Origin: Candidatus Rokuibacteriota bacterium
GTDB lineage: Bacteria > Methylomirabilota > Methylomirabilia > Rokubacteriales > CSP1-6
NCBI GenBank assembly: GCA_003221695.1
Contig: QHSX01000040.1
Span: 1-64,000, forward strand
DNA length: 64,000 nt
Direction: 5' to 3'
Notes under the pieces: model-generated
The model's database searches: none
What the model was told of the DNA's origin: nothing
Seen by the model: the letters and a program-made list of their open reading frames with translations, nothing else
In this document: in pieces, positions 44,424 through 52,853 of the stretch
Layout: each line of letters opens with the position of its first letter
How positions within the stretch are numbered: the stretch's first letter is position 1
Position numbers and translations under genes: made by a program

Positions 44424-45839
44424 CTACTTGTAGCCGGCGAAGATCGCCTTCATGCGCTCGATCGCCTCGTCGGCGGCCTTCTCCGCCGGCCACTTGTCGA
44501 TGGCGATCCGCGCCATGGCCTTGCCCCAGACGTTCTCGTCGTAGAGCTGGGAGAACGCCGGGTTCTTGTAGTGCTCGAACACCTTGTTCTCACGGTCGAG
44601 GAAGATCGTCGTCGCCACGGGGACGTGCAGGTCCTTCTGGCCCTTGGGGCCGTGGTGCCCCATGCGCCAGAACGGGTCGGCCGCCACGTCGTTGAACGCG
44701 GGGAACCAGCGGCCGTTCGCCGCCTTGATGTATTCGGCGAACCGGTTCTTCTCGACGACGAACGTGATGAACTCCTTGGCGAGCCTCGGGTTCTTCGAGT
44801 CCTTGGGAATGATGATCGTCTTCACCGCCGAGAGATAGCGGGCCTTCTTGCCGTCCGGGCCGTCCGGCCACTCGATCGTCGCCATGTTGTCGAAGTAGTT
44901 CTTCTTCTCGGCGTCGTCCTTGTTGAAGAACTGCGCCGCGGGGATCGACTGCGACGGGTTCGGGGTCATGACGATCGTGCGGCTGTGGAAGCCGGCGTTG
45001 TTGTCGCCGTCGGTCCAGTTCGTCGCGTCGGGCGGGACGTAGCCCGAGGTGAAAAGGTCGCCGAACCATTTGAGCGTCGCCGCGATCGCCTCGCGATTCC
45101 GGGGCTGGTCCGCGACCACCTTGCCGTCCCGGTCCACCGTCTCGCCGTTGAACGAGAGCAGCGCCATCTCGAAGTTGTAGAGGGTGTCGCTGGCGCGCGT
45201 GGACTCGGTCATGCCGATGCCGTAGAGCTTGCCGTACTTGGCCGGATCCTTCTTGCGGAGCGCGTCCTGCGCCTTCTTCCAGAAGTTCCAGTAGTCGTCC
45301 CACTTCATCGGGATCTTGGCGGGGTCGTCCGGCATCCCGACCTCGCGCAGCAGGTCGCGCCAGTAGTGGATGTGCATCGTCTGGGCTTCGATCGGCACAC
45401 CGTAGTACGCCCGCTTCTTCGTCTTGCCGTTCAGCACGTACGCGACCGGGAGCATCTTCTGGTTATAGCGGGGCTTGAGCGCCTGGACGACATCGGAGAC
45501 GTCGGCGAGGTGATCGTCCCAGCCGAATTTGGGGACGACCTGCCAGTCGTTGTAGAAGCAGAACGCGACGTCCGGCACCCGCCGCGCGATGAGCGCGGCC
45601 GTGATCTTCTTGAGCAGGTCCTCCTGCGCGGTGAAGGAGAGGTCGACCTCCGCCTTGTGGGTCGCCTCGAACTCCTTCACGATCTTTTGCATCGCGGCGT
45701 CTTCTTCGGGGTAGTAGCCTTTGTTCCACCAGACGACGAGCTTCTGTCCCTGGGCGCTGGTCACCTGTGGCCGGGTGAGCGCGCCGGCACCGGCTCCCAG
45801 GGCGGTGGTCCTCAGAAACTCACGACGGGTCTGACGCAT
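44424..45839 (-). CDS. Tat-exported ABC solute-binding protein (family 1)
   Basis: 471 residues. N-terminal twin-arginine signal MRQTRREFLRTTALGAG, then VVWWNKGYYPEEDAAM and the extended fold of family-1 extracellular solute-binding proteins (KFGWDDHLADVSDV, YYGVPIEAQTMHIHYWRDLL, TTIFLDRENKVFEHY). Captures a sugar or related solute for the two permeases. A strong ggagg lies upstream of ATG 45839; the frame extends to 45917, but the signal peptide fixes the start. The Tat signal implies folding before export. Confidence 0.92.
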   Translation of the reverse strand: MRQTRREFLRTTALGAGAGALTRPQVTSAQGQKLVVWWNKGYYPEEDAAMQKIVKEFEATHKAEVDLSFTAQEDLLKKITAALIARRVPDVAFCFYNDWQVVPKFGWDDHLADVSDVVQALKPRYNQKMLPVAYVLNGKTKKRAYYGVPIEAQTMHIHYWRDLLREVGMPDDPAKIPMKWDDYWNFWKKAQDALRKKDPAKYGKLYGIGMTESTRASDTLYNFEMALLSFNGETVDRDGKVVADQPRNREAIAATLKWFGDLFTSGYVPPDATNWTDGDNNAGFHSRTIVMTPNPSQSIPAAQFFNKDDAEKKNYFDNMATIEWPDGPDGKKARYLSAVKTIIIPKDSKNPRLAKEFITFVVEKNRFAEYIKAANGRWFPAFNDVAADPFWRMGHHGPKGQKDLHVPVATTIFLDRENKVFEHYKNPAFSQLYDENVWGKAMARIAIDKWPAEKAADEAIERMKAIFAGYK

Positions 45840-46015
45840 ATCGGCGGCCTCCACGCTGAGGTTGAGCGGCACGCTCCGGCGGCGGATCGTCGTCGGCGAC
45901 CGGCAGTATACCGCCAAGCGCGCGGCGACGCCAAGGAAGGGGGTCGGCGGCGCTCTGCGGGGGCCGAGGCCGATCGAACCCGCCGTGGTATCATCGACGC
46001 CACTCGGAGGCGTCG
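45840..46015. promoter_or_regulatory. Divergent promoter region between the ABC importer and the LLM operon
   Basis: Minus strand: TATACT (45910-45905) ~65 nt upstream of the binding-protein ATG, which has a gtggagg ribosome site. Plus strand: TATCAT (45989-45994) followed by cggagg (46005-46010) and ATG 46016. No clear -35 boxes are seen for either. The shared 176-bp region suggests coordinated control of importer and catabolic genes. Confidence 0.5.
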
Positions 46016-47227
46016 ATGAAGATCTGCTTCTTCCACCTCATGCCGTACCGGTTTCTCCCTGACGACTTCGAACAGCGGTACCGGTCGGTCTGGGTGGATC
46101 CGCCCCACAGCCTCTTCGACCCCGAGAAGTGCGGCGACCTCTACCACGAATTCCTCGACGAGCTGGAGTTCGCCGAGCAGGCCGGCTTCGACGGGCTCTG
46201 CGTGAACGAGCACCACAACAACGCCTACGGCCTGATGCCCTCGCCGAACCTCATGGCCGCGACCCTGACGCGGCGGACGTCCCGCGCGGCGATCGTCGTG
46301 CTCGGCAACAGCCTCGCCGCCTACAATCCGCCTCTCCGCGTCGCCGAGGAGTTCGCCATGCTCGACCTGCTGAGCCGGGGCCGCCTGGTGGCGGGCTTCC
46401 CCGTCGGCACGTCGATGGACATGAACTTCGCCTACGGCATCGATCCGGCGACGCTCCGCGACCGGTACTACGAGGCGCACGACCTCGTCCTCCAGGCCTG
46501 GACGCGTCCCGAGGTCTTCGCCTTCAACGGCAAGTACACGCAGGTGCGCTACGTAAACATCTGGCCCCAGCCGCTGCAGAAGCCGCATCCGCCCGTGTGG
46601 ATCCCCGGCGGCGGCAGCGTCGAGACGTGGGAGTGGACGGCGAAGCTCGACTACGTGTACTGCTACCTCTCTTACTACGGCTACAAGCGCGGCAAGGCGA
46701 CGATGGACGGCTTCTGGGAGGCGATCGCGCGCCTGGGCGCCGACGACAACCCGTATCGGGCGGGGTTCCTGCAGCTCGTGTGCGTGGCCGACACCGACGC
46801 CGAGGCCGAGCGCCTCTACTTCCCGCACGTGCATTATTTTTACCAGAAGTGCCTGAACGTCTGGGAGGGCTTCGCCGAGGCGCCGGGCTACCGCACGGTG
46901 AAGACGCTCCAGACGGGAACCAAGCCGCAGGTCGGCGCCCAGGCGAAGAAGATCCGTCAGTCGCTCGACTGGCAGAAGTATCTCGACCAGGGCTACGTCA
47001 TCGCCGGGAGCCCGGCGACCGTCCGCCAGCAGCTCACGGAGTGCATCCGCTCGCTCCGCGTCGGCCACTTGATGGTGCTGCTCCAGATCGGCTCGATGCC
47101 GAAAGACCTCGTCCTCCACAACACGGACCTCTTCGCGCGCGAGGTGATGCCGCACGTCCGCGACGTGTGGTCGGGCTACAAGGACCGCTGGTGGCCCGCG
47201 GGCGCCGTCGCGGGCAACGGCCAGTGA
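46016..47227 (+). CDS. LLM class flavin-dependent oxidoreductase
   Basis: 403 residues, luciferase-like (bacterial luciferase alpha/F420 superfamily) TIM barrel. N-terminal MKICFFHLMPYRFLP, GFDGLCVNEHHNNAYG (~63-78) with the EHH motif, LGNSLAAYNPPLRVAEEFAMLDLLSRGR and PPVWIPGGGSVETWEW. FMN-dependent monooxygenation of a small organic substrate is expected. First gene of a four-gene overlapping operon; hydrolase GTG overlaps its stop. Confidence 0.9.
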   Translation: MKICFFHLMPYRFLPDDFEQRYRSVWVDPPHSLFDPEKCGDLYHEFLDELEFAEQAGFDGLCVNEHHNNAYGLMPSPNLMAATLTRRTSRAAIVVLGNSLAAYNPPLRVAEEFAMLDLLSRGRLVAGFPVGTSMDMNFAYGIDPATLRDRYYEAHDLVLQAWTRPEVFAFNGKYTQVRYVNIWPQPLQKPHPPVWIPGGGSVETWEWTAKLDYVYCYLSYYGYKRGKATMDGFWEAIARLGADDNPYRAGFLQLVCVADTDAEAERLYFPHVHYFYQKCLNVWEGFAEAPGYRTVKTLQTGTKPQVGAQAKKIRQSLDWQKYLDQGYVIAGSPATVRQQLTECIRSLRVGHLMVLLQIGSMPKDLVLHNTDLFAREVMPHVRDVWSGYKDRWWPAGAVAGNGQ

Positions 47228-48012
47228 CGCCAGACGACCGCACGCTCGACCTCCGCGACGGCGACGTCCGGTTCCGCGTGCTCTCGGCGGGGCGCGGAGA
47301 GCCCCTCGTCTACTTCCACTCGTTCCACGAGCGCGGCGGCTGGTCACCGTTCCTGGATCGCCTCGCGGGACGCTACACGGTGCACGCACCGCTCCACCCC
47401 GGGGTCCAGGGCTCGGGCGGCGTCGAGACGCTCGACGACGTCCTCGACCTCGTCCTCGCCTACGACGAGCTCCTCGACCGTCTCGGCATCGGTGCCGCCC
47501 ACCTGGTCGGCCACTTCTTCGGCGGGATGGTCGCCGCGGAGCTGGCCGCCACGCTCCGCGCGCGCGCGACGAAGCTCGTCCTGATCTCGCCCCTCGGGCT
47601 CTGGCGCGACGACGCCCCGTCGGCGGACCTGCTCATCCTGCCCCACGAGGACCTGCCGGCCGTGCTGTTCCGCGACCCGGCGTCGGAGGTGGCGCGCCGG
47701 TGGGCCACGCTGCCCGAGGGCGACAACGAGAACGTCGCGGCGCAGATCGAGTCCGTGCAGCGGCGCGCCGCGATGGCGAAGTTCGTGTGGCCGATCCCGG
47801 ACCGAGGGCTCCGGAAGCGGCTCCACCGGATTTCGGCGCCGACGCTCGTCCTGTGGGGCGACGCCGACCGCGCGAACCCCGTCGTCTACGCCGAGGAATG
47901 GCAGCGCCGGGTCAAGGGCGCGGCACTCTCCCTGGTGCCCGGCGGCCACATGGTCTTGCACGAGGCGCCCGATGCCGCCGCGGCGGCGGTCGCGGAGTTT
48001 CTCGCGACATGA
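47224..48012 (+). CDS. Alpha/beta hydrolase lacking the nucleophile serine
   Basis: 262 residues, alpha/beta hydrolase fold. Oxyanion region VYFHSFHERGGW, acid in LVLWGDADRANP (~220) and His in PGGHMVLHE (~242) are as expected. The nucleophile elbow reads LVGHFFGGMVAAEL (~96-109), where GxSxG should give Ser; Phe (ttc) replaces it. One base change (tcc to ttc) would explain this. The protein is otherwise intact and in frame, so either it has a non-hydrolytic role or this strain/sequence carries a recent lesion. GTG overlaps the LLM stop (GTGA) and its stop overlaps the SDR start. Confidence 0.85.
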   Translation: MTPDDRTLDLRDGDVRFRVLSAGRGEPLVYFHSFHERGGWSPFLDRLAGRYTVHAPLHPGVQGSGGVETLDDVLDLVLAYDELLDRLGIGAAHLVGHFFGGMVAAELAATLRARATKLVLISPLGLWRDDAPSADLLILPHEDLPAVLFRDPASEVARRWATLPEGDNENVAAQIESVQRRAAMAKFVWPIPDRGLRKRLHRISAPTLVLWGDADRANPVVYAEEWQRRVKGAALSLVPGGHMVLHEAPDAAAAAVAEFLAT

Positions 48013-48794
48013 GCCTCCTGCGCGGCAGCGCGTTCGTCACGGGCGGGGGCTCGGGCATCGGCCGGGCGATCGCCGAGGCGCTGGCGGCGCAGGGCGCGCC
48101 GGTCGCGGTCCTCGACCTCCTGCCCGACGGCGGCAAGGAGACGGTCGGCGCGATCGAGGCACGCGGCGGGCGCGCACGCTTCCTCCAGGGCGACGCGAGC
48201 CGCTGGTCGGACGTGGACGCGGCCGTCGCCGCGACCGTGGCCACGCTCGGGCCCCTCGGGATCATGGTCAATGCCGCCGGGATCCTCGACGGGTACGCGC
48301 CCGCCGACGAGCTGACGCTGGCGGTCTGGGACCGTGTGGTCTCCATCAACCTCACCGGCACGTTTCTGGGCTGCAAGCGCGCCCTCGCGGAGATGCTGCC
48401 GCGGTCCGCCGGACGCATCGTCAACATCGCCTCGGTCGCCGGCGTGGTCGGCTCGGGTGGCGGGCCCGCGTACGTCGCCTCCAAGCACGGCGTCGTCGGC
48501 CTCACCCGCCAGCTCGCGGTCAGCTACGCCGCGCGTGGCGTCACCGTCAACGCGATCTGCCCCGGCGCGGTCGCGACGAGCCTCCGCGCGAACTCCACGC
48601 GGATCCTCGGCAAGGACGCGCCGGAGATGCGCGGCATCGGCGGGGACGACGCGGCGGTGCGCGCGATCACGCCCGCGGGCCGCCGCGGGACGCTCGAGGA
48701 AGTCGCGGCCGCCGCCTGCTACCTCGCGGGCGAGGAGGCCGCCTACGTCACCGGACAGACGCTCGTCATCGATGGAGGATGGACCGCGCGATGA
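48009..48794 (+). CDS. Short-chain dehydrogenase/reductase
   Basis: 261 residues, classical SDR. NAD(P) motif TGGGSGIGRAIAEAL (~11-25), acidic VLDLLPD (NAD preference), NAAGILDGY, catalytic Ser in NIASVAG, YVASK (~154), and VNAICPGAV. Ends GQTLVIDGGWTAR. Probably oxidises or reduces the product of the LLM/hydrolase steps. ATG overlaps the upstream stop (ATGA). Confidence 0.92.
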   Translation: MSLLRGSAFVTGGGSGIGRAIAEALAAQGAPVAVLDLLPDGGKETVGAIEARGGRARFLQGDASRWSDVDAAVAATVATLGPLGIMVNAAGILDGYAPADELTLAVWDRVVSINLTGTFLGCKRALAEMLPRSAGRIVNIASVAGVVGSGGGPAYVASKHGVVGLTRQLAVSYAARGVTVNAICPGAVATSLRANSTRILGKDAPEMRGIGGDDAAVRAITPAGRRGTLEEVAAAACYLAGEEAAYVTGQTLVIDGGWTAR

Positions 48795-49933
48795 TCAAAC
48801 GATTCCACGTGCTCTACGTCGGTCAGATCGAGCTGGACAACCTCGGGTTGAAGGGCACGCCGGCCGACGCCCGGCGCTATGGGAACGAGCGGCTCAGCGA
48901 GGTGTTCTTCGCCGCGCGCGACGTCGCCCAGCTCATGGACGAGCTCGGGTACTACGCGCTGTGGACGGCGGAGCACCACTTCCAGCGCGAGGGCTACGAG
49001 TGCTTCCCGAACCTCATCCAGCTCTCGCTCTGGCTCGCCACCCAGACGAGGCGCCTCAAGCTCGGCTGCGCCTTCAACATCCTCCCGATGTGGCACCCCA
49101 TCCGCCTCGCCGAGGACTACGCGATGGCGGACATCGTCACGGACGGTCGCGTGATCATGGGCGTGGGGCGCGGCTATCACTCGCGTGAGGTGGAGACGTT
49201 CGGAGCGCCCGTCATCGACCAGGCGGCGAACCGCGAGCTGTTCGAGGAGCAGATCGACCTTCTGCTCAAGTGCTTCAACGAGGAGGCGCTGAGCCACCAC
49301 GGCAAGCGCTACGACTGCCCGCCGCCCGTCGACTACCGCGGCTACCAGCTCACGGAGATCACGTGTGTCCCGCGGCCCAAGCACCTGCCCGTGGAAATCT
49401 GGATGCCGATCGCGAGCAGCAAATCCATCGACTACATGGCCAGCAAGAACTTCAGGGCCATGGTGACTCTCAACGGCGAGAAGATCCTCGACGAGATGGT
49501 GCGGGCATACCGCGACGCCTGCGCCAAGTACGGCCACCGGAAGCAGCTCGGCGAGGACATGATCTGGGGCGCCGGGCTCTACCTGGCGGACACGCCCGAG
49601 GAGGCCAAGCGGCGTGTCGAGCCCTCGCACGACGAGCGTTACAAGTGGTTCGCGCCGTTCGGCTTCGTGCGCTACGCCGACGCCGAGGGCCGCACGTGGG
49701 GTACGCCGGGCGCGCCCGCGCGGGTCCCCACGCTCGCCGACGGCATCCAGCAGAAGGCCTGGTTCTGCGGCCCGCCGTCGCACGTCATCGAGGGGATCCA
49801 GTCCATCGCGGCGAAGTATCCCGGGCTCGAAGACTTCATGATCCACTGGGCCGAGGGCCTCCCGCCCAAGGAGTTCAAGGAGCAGCTCCGCTGGTTCGCG
49901 CGCGAGGTGATGCCGGCGTTCCCGATGCGCTAG
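48791..49933 (+). CDS. LLM class flavin-dependent oxidoreductase
   Basis: 380 residues, second luciferase-like enzyme of the operon, not closely similar to the first. ALWTAEHHFQREGYE (~57-71), CAFNILPMWHPIRLAEDYAMADIV, and GVGRGYHSREVETFG (~120-134) are the family signatures. ATG overlaps the SDR stop (ATGA). The pair of LLM enzymes with SDR and hydrolase points to stepwise breakdown of one organic compound. Confidence 0.9.
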   Translation: MIKRFHVLYVGQIELDNLGLKGTPADARRYGNERLSEVFFAARDVAQLMDELGYYALWTAEHHFQREGYECFPNLIQLSLWLATQTRRLKLGCAFNILPMWHPIRLAEDYAMADIVTDGRVIMGVGRGYHSREVETFGAPVIDQAANRELFEEQIDLLLKCFNEEALSHHGKRYDCPPPVDYRGYQLTEITCVPRPKHLPVEIWMPIASSKSIDYMASKNFRAMVTLNGEKILDEMVRAYRDACAKYGHRKQLGEDMIWGAGLYLADTPEEAKRRVEPSHDERYKWFAPFGFVRYADAEGRTWGTPGAPARVPTLADGIQQKAWFCGPPSHVIEGIQSIAAKYPGLEDFMIHWAEGLPPKEFKEQLRWFAREVMPAFPMR

Positions 49934-50098
49934 ATCCGGGCGTCGCGCCCGTCCCGGCCCCATACCCCACCCGGGTATTTCCCCGACGGCCGGGGACCCC
50001 CAAGCGATGGTGTTTTTCCTTTCTCTCCCCTCGTACCTGTGGTAGTAATACCCCCAGAAAGTCCACGCGACGGTTGCCCCACCACAAAGGAGGAGGAC

Positions 50099-50257
50099 AT
50101 GGCGAAGGGGAGGAAGGCGTTCGGCGGGTACGCGATCAGCTTCAAGGGCTGCAAGGACTCGGTGGAGAAGGTCTTCGGCAGCGGCCCGATCGGGCCGTCC
50201 GTGATGACCAAGAAGCTCTGGGCCTACGTGAAGCGCAAGAGACTCGGGAAGCGGTAA
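50099..50257 (+). CDS. 52-residue SWIB-like small protein
   Basis: A 52-residue basic protein with a very strong ribosome site (aaaggaggagga) and its own T-rich terminator, so likely well expressed. Residues ~20-52 (KDSVEKVFGSGPIGPS, MTKKLWAYVKRKRLG) look like the first half of a SWIB/MDM2 domain, whose full bacterial form is ~80 residues and chromatin- or topoisomerase-associated. The second half is absent, yet the gene ends cleanly. A role in nucleic-acid binding is inferred only. A tagtaatac -10-like patch at 50043-50051 may be its promoter. Confidence 0.75.
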   Translation: MAKGRKAFGGYAISFKGCKDSVEKVFGSGPIGPSVMTKKLWAYVKRKRLGKR

Positions 50258-50280
50258 GCGGACGCCGTTTCACCGTCTCG

Positions 50281-50312
50281 GGCGGCTCGCGTTCGGCGAG
50301 CCGCCTTTTTTT
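50281..50312 (+). terminator. Rho-independent terminator of the SWIB-like gene
   Basis: Ten perfect pairs ggcggctcgc/gcgagccgcc, a gttcg loop and a seven-T run (50306-50312). The clearest intrinsic terminator in the window. Confidence 0.95.
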
Positions 50313-50357
50313 GTCCGATGGTGCTGCGGCACGCCCGCGCTCCGACGCGGCCCCTCG

Positions 50358-51011
50358 TTACGCGGGAAGCTCGTCGAGCGCCCTGACGACGTAGTCGGCG
50401 CGTAGCCCGAGCTCCTCCTCGGGCGCGTCGCCGCGGTTGCACCAGGCGACCCGATACCCAAACGCCTTCGCGCCCGCCACGTCCCAGGCGTTCGACGACA
50501 CGAAGAGGAGGTCGCCCGCGGGGATCCCGAGCCGGCTCGGACCCAGCGCGTAGACTGCGGGCGCCGGCTTGTACGTGCGCACGGCGTCCACGGAGATCAC
50601 GTGCTGGAGGTAGTGGCCGAGGCCACTCGAGCGGACGGCCGCCTCGAGCATCCGGGGCGAGCCGTTGGAGAGGATCGCGCGCGGCCGCCCCGCGAGGCGC
50701 TCGAGCGCGCCGCGCACGTCGGGGAAGCACGCGAGCGACAGGTAGGCGTCCATGAGCCGCCGGACCTGGGCCTCGCTCGCGGTCAGGCCGAGCCGCCGGA
50801 TCGCGTGGCGCAGCGCCGCCTCGGTCACGGCCCAGAAGTCCTCGTACCGGCCCATCAGCGAGCGGAGCCAGGTGTACTCGAGCTGCTTCTGACGCCAGGT
50901 CGCCGAGAGCGCCGCGGGGTCGCTCGTGATCGCGCGGCCCGCCTCGACGACCGAGTGGACGTCGAACAGGGTGCCGTACGCGTCGAAGACGTAGCCGCGG
51001 ATCGGCGTCAC
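50358..51011 (-). CDS. Haloacid dehalogenase, type II
   Basis: 217 residues, HAD superfamily. Nucleophile Asp in YVFDAYGTLFDV (~8-19), ILSNGSPRML (motif II, ~110), Lys in YKPAPAVYALG and acidic VSSNAWDVAGAKAFGY (~165-180). SNAWD is the signature of type II (S)-2-haloacid dehalogenases. GTG 51011 overlaps the carboxypeptidase stop (GTGA); an upstream frame extension is antisense overlap. Cytoplasmic; native substrate may be another 2-substituted acid. Confidence 0.9.
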   Translation of the reverse strand: MTPIRGYVFDAYGTLFDVHSVVEAGRAITSDPAALSATWRQKQLEYTWLRSLMGRYEDFWAVTEAALRHAIRRLGLTASEAQVRRLMDAYLSLACFPDVRGALERLAGRPRAILSNGSPRMLEAAVRSSGLGHYLQHVISVDAVRTYKPAPAVYALGPSRLGIPAGDLLFVSSNAWDVAGAKAFGYRVAWCNRGDAPEEELGLRADYVVRALDELPA

Positions 51012-51922
51012 CGCGTGGCGGCGGCGCGCCGGGGGCGGCCCGGCATCCGCGGACCTCGGCGGGAGCGCTCGTCGGGCGGCTCGAGCCCGGCCTCGACGAA
51101 CGCGTAGTGCAGCAGCTTCTTGGCGTCGCGGAACGAGGACGTCCGGGTCCGCGCGCCGAGGAGGATCATGACGAACTGCTGCCCGCCCCGCCACGCCGCC
51201 ACCGCGAGGTTGTAGCCCCCCTGCTGCGTGAAGCCCGTCTTGAGCGCCTGCACGCCCCAGGGGTCGTCGAAGAGCGGGATGTGCCGCGCGTACACGCGGC
51301 GGTTGTAGACGAACGTCTGGCCGCCGAGCATCGTGCGCGACGCGGGGTAATCCTCGAGCAGGCGGGCGGTGAGCTGGGCGAGGTCACGGGCGGTGGACCG
51401 CTGGTTCGGGTCGGGCAGGCCGTGCGGGTTCGTGAACCGCGTGCCCGTCAGGCCCAGCTCTCGCGCCTTCGCGTTCATCCGCTCGACGAACACGCCCTCG
51501 TCGCCGGCGAGCCGCTCGGCGAGCGCCGTCGCCGCATCGTTGGCCGACGCGATCGCGGCGCCTTCCAGTAGAACGTGGAGCGGGACCCACTCGCCCGCGC
51601 GCAGGCCCATACGGTATTTCGGCGTCAACGCGGCGTAGTGGCTGATCTGGACCGGCTCGTCCAGCTCCGCCTTGCCGCGCTCGATGTCCTCGTTCGCGAG
51701 GTAGAGCGTCATGAGCTTGACGAGGCTTGCGGGCGCCCGCTCGTCGTCGGCGTTCTTCGCGTAGAGCGGCCGCCCAAAGGAGTCGAGCAGCAGGACGGCG
51801 CCGGAGGAGACGGACGCGGGCCGACCGTTCGAGCCGGGGAGACGCTCCTGTGCGACGGCGGCGGCGGGGACCAGCAGGGCGGTGAGCGCGGCCAGCGCGG
51901 CGAGCAGGCGACTCGGATGCAC
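51008..51922 (-). CDS. D-alanyl-D-alanine carboxypeptidase (S11, DacA-like)
   Basis: About 304 residues. Signal peptide ending AAAVAQ, then SxxK in APASLVKLMT (~65), SxN in IASANDAAT (~127) and KTG in ALKTGFTQQGGYN (~225). Periplasmic penicillin-binding protein trimming stem peptides; the C-terminal beta domain of DacA is missing and replaced by a short Arg/Pro-rich tail, so membrane anchoring is not obvious. An ATG at 51931 is formed by the -10 box TAGAAT; GTG 51922 at the predicted start site is preferred. Confidence 0.9.
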   Translation of the reverse strand: MHPSRLLAALAALTALLVPAAAVAQERLPGSNGRPASVSSGAVLLLDSFGRPLYAKNADDERAPASLVKLMTLYLANEDIERGKAELDEPVQISHYAALTPKYRMGLRAGEWVPLHVLLEGAAIASANDAATALAERLAGDEGVFVERMNAKARELGLTGTRFTNPHGLPDPNQRSTARDLAQLTARLLEDYPASRTMLGGQTFVYNRRVYARHIPLFDDPWGVQALKTGFTQQGGYNLAVAAWRGGQQFVMILLGARTRTSSFRDAKKLLHYAFVEAGLEPPDERSRRGPRMPGRPRRAAATR

Positions 51923-51929
51923 TGCCGCC

Positions 51930-51959
51930 ATTCTAGCGAGCGGCCGAAGCCACCAGCAA
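51930..51959 (-). promoter_or_regulatory. Promoter of the carboxypeptidase-dehalogenase pair
   Basis: Minus strand: TTGCTG (51959-51954), 18-bp spacer, TAGAAT (51935-51930), 7 nt to GTG 51922. Identical spacing to the dsbA-like promoter. Confidence 0.55.
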
Positions 51960-51970
51960 GGGAAAAGCCG

Positions 51971-52240
51971 TCAGCGGACCGCCTGCTTCAGCTCCTTCGA
52001 GGGCTTGAACCGCGGCACGCGCCCGCCGACCGTGACGGACTGGCCGGTGCGCGGGTTCTTCAGCGTGCGCGGTTTGCGTCGCGCCACGGAAAACGTCCCG
52101 AAGCCGACGAGCGTCACGGAGTCGCCGCGCTTGAGTGACGCGCGGATCCCGGCCAGCAGCGTGCGCATGGCGCGCTCGGTGGACGCCTTGGGCCACCCCG
52201 CGGCCGTCGCCATGCGTGCGACGAGGTCGGATTTCGTCAT
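51971..52240 (-). CDS. HU/IHF family DNA-binding protein
   Basis: 89 residues: MTKSDLVARMATAAGWPKAS, VTLVGFGTFSVARRKPRTLKNPRTGQ and the C-terminal VPRFKPSKELKQAVR are the HU/IHF fold with its DNA-bending arm. Nucleoid-associated. ATG 52240 lies 5 bp after the PCP_red gene, so they share a transcript. Confidence 0.95.
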   Translation of the reverse strand: MTKSDLVARMATAAGWPKASTERAMRTLLAGIRASLKRGDSVTLVGFGTFSVARRKPRTLKNPRTGQSVTVGGRVPRFKPSKELKQAVR

Positions 52241-52245
52241 CGGCC

Positions 52246-52737
52246 CTACATGCCGAAGGTCGAGCGCGCTTCGTCGATCACGGCTTCGGTGATGGTCGAG
52301 TAGCTGTGCTCCTCGGCGAACCGCTCGATCGCGCGCCGGGCCATCGGTCGGATGAACGCCGGGATGCGCTCGACGCGCGCCTCGGCTTCCGCGGTCCACG
52401 GAACGCGCGCCGGCGCCGTGCCCTCGTTGACCATCGCGGCGAACGGGCAGCCCGGGCCTTCCGCGCCGGGGGCGGTCGCGGTGGCGTCCTCGAACGCGTC
52501 GGGATGCGCGTTGGCCATCGAGCTCCGGAGCTGCTCGAACGGCGTCGCGGGCGCAGCCCGGCCGCCCACCTGAACGCCGAGGCTCTTCACCATCTGCGTC
52601 TCGAACGGGTTGGTCAGCATCGCCACGCGGAATCCGCACTCGGGGCAGCGGAAGACGACGGTCAGCGAGCCCGCGTCAGGGCCCTCGGTCGAGTGGAGCT
52701 TCATCGGCGCATCGCAGTCGAGGCAGAGGAATTTCAT
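52246..52737 (-). CDS. Zinc ribbon protein with PCP_red domain
   Basis: 163 residues. N-terminal CLDC...CPEC zinc ribbon (~4-45), a variable linker with CPF, then PWTAEAEARVERIPAFIRP and RRAIERFAEEHSYSTITEAV (~112-160), matching the PCP_red domain found at the C-terminus of protochlorophyllide reductase subunit B and in stand-alone proteins of non-phototrophs. No chlorophyll genes are nearby. ATG 52737 is 8 nt after a TAGAAT box (52751-52746), another short-leader start. Function unknown. Confidence 0.8.
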   Translation of the reverse strand: MKFLCLDCDAPMKLHSTEGPDAGSLTVVFRCPECGFRVAMLTNPFETQMVKSLGVQVGGRAAPATPFEQLRSSMANAHPDAFEDATATAPGAEGPGCPFAAMVNEGTAPARVPWTAEAEARVERIPAFIRPMARRAIERFAEEHSYSTITEAVIDEARSTFGM

Positions 52738-52853
52738 GGCCCGTGATTCTAGCAGAACTCTGCCGCGCGCGTGGGTCACGAGCCGGCGGAGCGCCGCGCC
52801 GGCCGGGCGCGGCTCGCTCACGGGCGCAAGGTATGTTAGCGTGAAGCTCCGGC

